64,000 bases of DNA, taken from Theobroma cacao (Eukaryota > Streptophyta > Magnoliopsida > Malvales > Malvaceae). Position 1 is the stretch's first letter, and each line of letters starts with the position of its first letter. The notes under the pieces are model-generated. The model was not told the origin of the DNA. It ran no database searches and worked only from the letters and a program-made list of their open reading frames with translations. Shown here piece by piece: positions 59,403 to 64,000 of the stretch. The position numbers and the translations under genes were made by a program. Where the stretch lies: positions 12,763,012 through 12,827,011 of the forward strand of contig NC_030853.1 of assembly GCF_000208745.1 (NCBI RefSeq), read 5' to 3'.

Positions 59403-62126
59403 TGTCACAACCCGGAACTCCTATCGAGCTTGTGACAACCACTGCGAAGTCTCGTCAGACATTCTTTACCTCGAATGCTAACCGAAACCTCGCAAGGCTT
59501 GCGTATCAGTTTTCTTACCTCCCTTGTGATCGACAGTAACTAAAATCGTGTTTTGAAACAATATGGACCATTTTCCCATCCAAAAACAATGAAAATTTAT
59601 TTCTGTCTCACAAGGGTATTTTAGTCATTTTCTTTTGAAAATACCGAAATTCGCCAAAAACATGGTGTGTGGGTGAAAAATACATGTTTATAGAGAAATC
59701 CGTAATTAATTTCTGAAGTGTAAAAGCTAAATATATTCATACGTACTTTAAAGTAGATAACTGAAATATAAAATTACTTTTACAGTGACACGTGGGCCCC
59801 CAACTATCCAAGAAGGTGTAGGGCTAGGAACCCTTACTTTCTAGGATGCAACTTCGAGATTAATTCTCGTCTTAATCAACTATCAACAAACTATCCTGAG
59901 CCTAAAATAATGGATAGGAAGAGAGGTGAGATTACATAATCCCAATGAGTAAACAATTACCATCAAAAGCATCTAAAGCCGAGTAGACGGAGACAATATA
60001 AAAACGTTATATCTCAATAATGTTCATAACACAAAATTCGTTTCAATCTATACCAACCAATTTCTTTTCATCAAAATTTCCCCGACTTATGAGTTTCTTA
60101 AACTTGGCCCTTGCCAGAATCATTATCGCGGGTACCTTCATCAAGGTATCCCACTGAGACCGCCAAGGTTGTTAAACGTCCCATACCCATAAACATGTTT
60201 TCGCATCTGACACACAACCGTTCCTTGGTGTTGGCTGAGTCTCACTCTCACGTGGTGTCCTGAACGTGAGGTGCACTCAAATCTTACTTCAAGAGATAAT
60301 TTATCCAACATTTCCCCCTGGAGGTAAGTATATAATTGGGTTACCGTGCCCCTCTCATAGGCAGTCCACAGAAACTCCCACCACTGCAGTGACCGTTTAA
60401 TATACCACTAGACCCATAAAATTTTCAGTAGCATAATATGGCGAATAAAATTTAATCCAGTCTACCGAGACCAATCCAAAACTGTTCATATATTTCATGC
60501 CAACCCCAAAAATTTAGCCATCATACTACCATAGTGTCATAAGCCACAATTTCAATAACATATAAAATCATAAATTCAACACAGTCTCCATATACTCAAT
60601 TTTTCCAAAACAATATTTGATTTCAAAACTAGTATAAATCTCATTTTTATTAAAAAACATTTTAATTGGAAAACATAATATTTTATAATTTAAACTCACT
60701 ATTCAATAAAAGCATCAAACAAGTATAATTACTCTAGATATTTAAGACGATAAATTGTCCACTCACAGTATTAGGAGTAGAAATACTCCTATTTTCAGTC
60801 CGCGAGTACAGTCCTTTACTCATATCCAATGGCTCACCACCTAGCCATAATCCATGACACATATTCCAATTAAATTGTGTCTAATAGTCATAAGCTATTT
60901 CAGGCTCGATATATATGCGTGATATGAAATGAAAATGCACGGATAGCCATCTAGACCCAATATTGGCCTAAGTCGATTTTTCATCTGATAAATTGGCCAA
61001 TGCGTCCAATTTCACTTCAACTTGCTCCATTTCTTTTCCAATTCCTCAATTCACCAACAACTATTATTTCTTAATCAAATCGCCTAGAATAACATCCCAT
61101 TCTTCCTCATTATTCACTTAGAGAATTTGGCTATTGATGGGCACCAAACCTTTGGTGGTTTTCTTCACTTGTTTTCATGGTACACATCATTAATCACCTA
61201 AAAACACTAACATACCTATAAATCAAACCAATCCAAGATCATTTTCTCTCCATACCCATTTTGACCAGCCATGAATTCACCATGAAAGCATGCTTTTTAA
61301 CCATGGAAAATAAGGGAAAATGCATAGGAAAAATAGTTCATAAACTAAAATCAAGAAATTTCACCTTTTTCCACTTGATTTTCTTGAAAATCCACACTTT
61401 TCTCTTTAATTTCTTTTCACCTAGGGTTTGTTCTTCTTTTCCCCTTTGTTTTCTTGCCAACTCCAACCCTTATGAGAGAGAAATGGTGGTGTGGGCTGAT
61501 TTTTATAGTTAAATAATATAATAAATTAAACTTGCCACATGGCATTCCATGATTGGTCTATTTTTTTAAATTCTTATCTTTTAAGCTTTAAATCTCCACC
61601 TCACATTATTCAAGGGTCAAAATGATGATGGGTGAAGACCTTGTGTTGGAAAAATGCTTTGAGGGTGCAAAATTACCGTTTTAGCCCCGGGGTGATAAAA
61701 TTACCGTTTCGCCCCTATACTCTAAATTATACCAAAATTAAAAGTTTTCACTTCTAAACCTCAAATCATACTCCAATACTCAAATCATACTCCAATAAGT
61801 CAAATGGGGCCAAAAAAATTTTTCTAAAAATTTCCATTTTGTCTCTAGGTGGCAAATGACCATTTTACCCATAGATAGTGAAAATTTTGATTTAACTCCA
61901 AATTGATCCTCAAACTCTGAATTACCATTTTGAGTCATCACTGGACTGTGAAACTCTTAATTTCACCTTAAAATTTATATTTGAACTAGTTCGAGGCTTA
62001 ATCGACTTAATGATATCATTAGGGGCAATATCATCTTTTAACGATTTCTCGAACTTCTTAAATATGCAAACATTCTATTGAGCATGTAAATGACGTCGTA
62101 ATTATTTTAGAGAATAGGGTTTGAAA
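59403..62126 (-). mobile_element. Solo LTR, family A, reverse (TSD CATAC)
   Basis: Starts TGTCACAACCCGG and ends AGGGTTTGAAA, where CA of the usual end has become AA. CATAC stands at 59398-59402 and 62127-62131, and the C2 LTR is continuous over it by comparison with 46560-46640. 2724 bp. Module at 60120-60400, TATA on the minus strand at 61499-61507. Confidence 0.9.
61499..61507 (-). promoter_or_regulatory. TATA box of reverse A solo LTR
   Basis: TATAAAAAT on the minus strand followed by CAGCCCAC, same context as at 19528. Confidence 0.55.
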
Positions 62127-62522
62127 CATACAATGTTTACAACAAATCCAATGAATTACATGTAAAAAACCATATACATACAAAAGACCTTGACTATCAG
62201 CGGAGTGACTCTAGCGTGGATACTATCATGGACTGTTATGGTAAACCTACCATAAGATGAACAGGAGGAAGCGCCTTGACCTAAGATCCAACTATCTTTA
62301 AACCTGAAAACTAAAACATGAAGTTGAAAAGGATGGGTGTAAACCTAGTGAGTGAACATAGGAATGGAACAAGCAAACGATACGGAGAGCTTTTCAAAAA
62401 CTTGATGCACTTGTTTAAAAAACAATGCAATTTTGTATATTATGAAAAAAACTTGATGTCGTGCTATTTTTCAACTCATTATAAAACATTTAGGAAGTTC
62501 AAGCAAGGCAAGCATAGCAGAG

Positions 62523-62760
62523 AGAATCTCGTTGCAACGAACTTCAGGGTAAAATTTTGAACCAACAACTCGAGAGTTTTTTGCTGTAGCGAGAATGCAT
62601 TTTCACTGCAGCAAAATTCTGGGCTAATGAAGCCCCTAGCACCCGAGAGTTTCTCGCTGCAGCGAGAATGAATTTTGCTGCAACGAGAAACAAGACAATG
62701 AAATTAAAAGAATTCTTGTCACAATGAAAATCCATTTTTGCTGCAGTGAAAATCAATTGG
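62523..62760. repeat. Cluster of six or seven CTGCAG-type palindromes in C2
   Basis: CTCGTTGCAACGAA (62526), TTGCTGTAGCGAG (62580), TTCACTGCAGCAAA (62597), CTCGCTGCAGCGAG (62652), TTTGCTGCAACGAG (62673) and TTTGCTGCAGTGAAA (62736). The first keeps its symmetry by matched changes (CGTTGCAACG). Confidence 0.8.
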
Positions 62761-62965
62761 AAAGCATTTGTCAAATTTTAACATTCAATTTTCAATGCAA
62801 ACACATAATACTTTCCCTAACCTCTTTATGTATGTGTGTACATGAATACAACTCCTATCTCACCAGCTCATGTGCACTTCCACACCGCACATAGCTAGAA
62901 TCATCTTGTACACTCCCACACCGCACAAGGCAATATCATCATGTGTACTTCCACCTCACACATGG

Positions 62966-63121
62966 CATATATCATCAGTGTGTGCACTCAGACAGCACAC
63001 CACTATCACGCACTTGGCATATATCATCAGTGTGTGCGCTCACACAACACACCACTATCACGCGCATAGCATATATCATCAGTGTGTGCACTCACATAGC
63101 ACACTACTATCACCGACATGT
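62966..63121. repeat. 52-bp tandem repeat, three units, in C2
   Basis: CATATATCATCAGTGTGTGC starts at 62966, 63018 and 63070, an exact 52-bp step. It lies inside the wider hairpin-array region (62870-63150), where CAGCTCATGTGC faces GCACATAGCT (62866-62894). ORFs of 79 and 109 codons across it read only the repeat. Confidence 0.85.
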
Positions 63122-63552
63122 GCACCCCCACACTGCACACGCACGATTACAGTTGTCACCAAATGTGCCATTCAATGCATAACATACACGCCAACATAAT
63201 GTAGAACCACATGAGTTCATCACATTCATATTTCACAACATAAAAATGTTTCATCAAGGGCTTGTTCCCATGCATATTTAGAGAAAAGTTCAATAAAAAT
63301 ATTTCAAGTGATTCAACCAAATACATATGCATTTATCTCAAAACATTTTAATGCAAATTCACTCACCTTACTGCCACCTTACAAGACTAGTGCCCACAAA
63401 GTCTTAATCCAGGTAGTCCCTAAATACCTTTAAAACCTATATTTACCAATAAGCCATAACAACCTCCATCAAGTCATAATTTGAATTTAATAATTCTAAT
63501 AAATATACACTATACAATCCACACTCTAACCCAACTTTTAACCTAGAATTCT

Positions 63553-64000
63553 TTTAATACCCCATACTTTGATATGGTGACAAATAAAGCTTATCAGATG
63601 CAAATTGAGGCCAATAATGTTTAAACATGATGGAAGATGAAAGAAGTAGTTTAGGATAAAATGATCCGCATGCGAGAAAATAATAATAAAATAATAATAT
63701 TTTATTAGAGGAAAATTTGCGAGATAAAAGGGTCATTCGAAAGTCAATTAAGGCATAATAAGGTATTTTGGGTACCAAGGAGACAAGAGAAAATTTTTAG
63801 AATAAAATAATATTAAAATATTAATATTTAACCGGATGTTGTCAGTCATGAAGAAGGATCATATGGTTGATCCAAGTGGGGGAGAAGAAATACAAGTAAA
63901 TTTTTAGAGAATGAGCGACAAAAGTAAAATACGAGTGTTTTGCTAAGTCGAGCCAACGCGGATAAGTAAATATTTAAATATTATGGTAATATCACATTGA
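63553..64000 (+). repeat. C-type LTR start (C3), forward, runs off the window
   Basis: Begins TTTAATACCCCATACTTTG (TG changed to TT) inside C2. 63640-64000 aligns with 44490-44860 of the C LTR, including AATATTAAAATATTAATATT (63807) and AAGTGGGGGAGAAGAA (63877), and with the complement of 35100-35590 in H. Putative left TSD ATTCT (63548-63552). No gene. Confidence 0.75.

Larger units (their letters stand above)
59148..63552 (-). repeat. C-type LTR, reverse (C2), split by an A solo LTR
   Basis: Starts TGTCATAGCCCAATTC. Pieces 59148-59402 and 62132-63552 align with the complement of 45490-46830: for example the 'cgatacgg' to 'CCGTATCG'-like block at 62380 against 46320. It differs from the first C LTR in having CTGCAG palindromes and a longer tandem array. 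It is cut at 63553 and its start is outside the window. The left flank CCATT (59143-59147) would be the TSD. Confidence 0.75.

Noticed and set aside
62870..63199. 109- and 79-codon ORFs rich in His/Thr/Cys
   Set aside because: They translate the 52-bp tandem repeat; two frames are open for the same reason.
1..64000. Host protein-coding gene or tRNA/rRNA gene
   Set aside because: No exon-intron pattern with a recognisable protein, and no tRNA or rRNA signature was seen on either strand.

Overview
The window looks like a eudicot plant chromosome in a repeat-packed, probably pericentromeric, stretch. It is AT-rich and I see no host gene, rRNA, tRNA or CRISPR array. Almost every base can be assigned to LTR retrotransposons: long LTRs of 2.4-3.6 kb, tRNA-Met type primer binding sites, 5-bp target site duplications (TSDs), Ty3/Gypsy and Ty1/Copia protein relics, and insertions nested up to five deep. 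I use working family letters (A, B, C, D, E, F, G, H, I, J, K, S); they are not database names. No species can be named from the sequence alone.

Layout. 1-8143 is the 3' part of a Ty3/Gypsy element (A) with 2971-bp LTRs and a decayed interior, inserted in a D-type LTR (8144-9458) that is followed by the tail of another LTR (E, to 10386). An F-type LTR (10391-~11660) and unclassified AT-rich DNA follow. A Ty1/Copia element starts at 12694 and ends near 24.1 kb. It carries an A solo LTR (12781-15786, TSD CATAA), a truncated reverse B-type LTR (~16503-18465), an A solo LTR inside its protease region (18914-21873, TSD GAGGT) and a J-type LTR tail (to 22266). The LTR tail and PBS of a second Copia-like element (S) end at 24288. 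The S interior reaches 42244, broken by a three-layer nest (25780-35618: G, then H, then A solo LTR; TSDs GATGT, GTACG, TATAT), by solo LTR I (36542-39316, TSD GATAG) and by an F-type LTR (40012-~41682). The S 3' LTR (42245-43084) is cut by a reverse D LTR, which is cut by element C (5' LTR 44394-46830). The C interior is cut by a complete Ty3/Gypsy element B (47028-57880, TSD TTAAT), which itself holds solo LTR K (50422-53130, TSD TTAAA). Past 57886 the C interior resumes with the only protein-like ORF of unknown nature (58097-58429). It is then cut by a reverse C-type LTR (from 59148), which holds an A solo LTR (59403-62126, TSD CATAC) and is cut again at 63553 by a forward C-type LTR running off the window.

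How the parts relate. Elements A and B have unlike LTRs but related non-coding interiors of about 4.2 kb, both ending in the relic of a Ty3/Gypsy integrase C-terminus. They look like non-autonomous (LARD-like) derivatives that would need proteins from elsewhere. LTRs H, K and I are mosaics joining the 5' end of one family to the 3' end of another, and each is flanked by its own TSD. The LTRs also share structured modules: an array of ~43-bp hairpin units whose arms change in a matched way, a cluster of 14-22-bp palindromes centred on CTGCAG, and a terminal hairpin near the LTR 3' end with compensatory base changes. These conserved non-coding structures in mosaic LTRs are the most unusual content of the window. 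All alignments were made by eye; identities are estimates.
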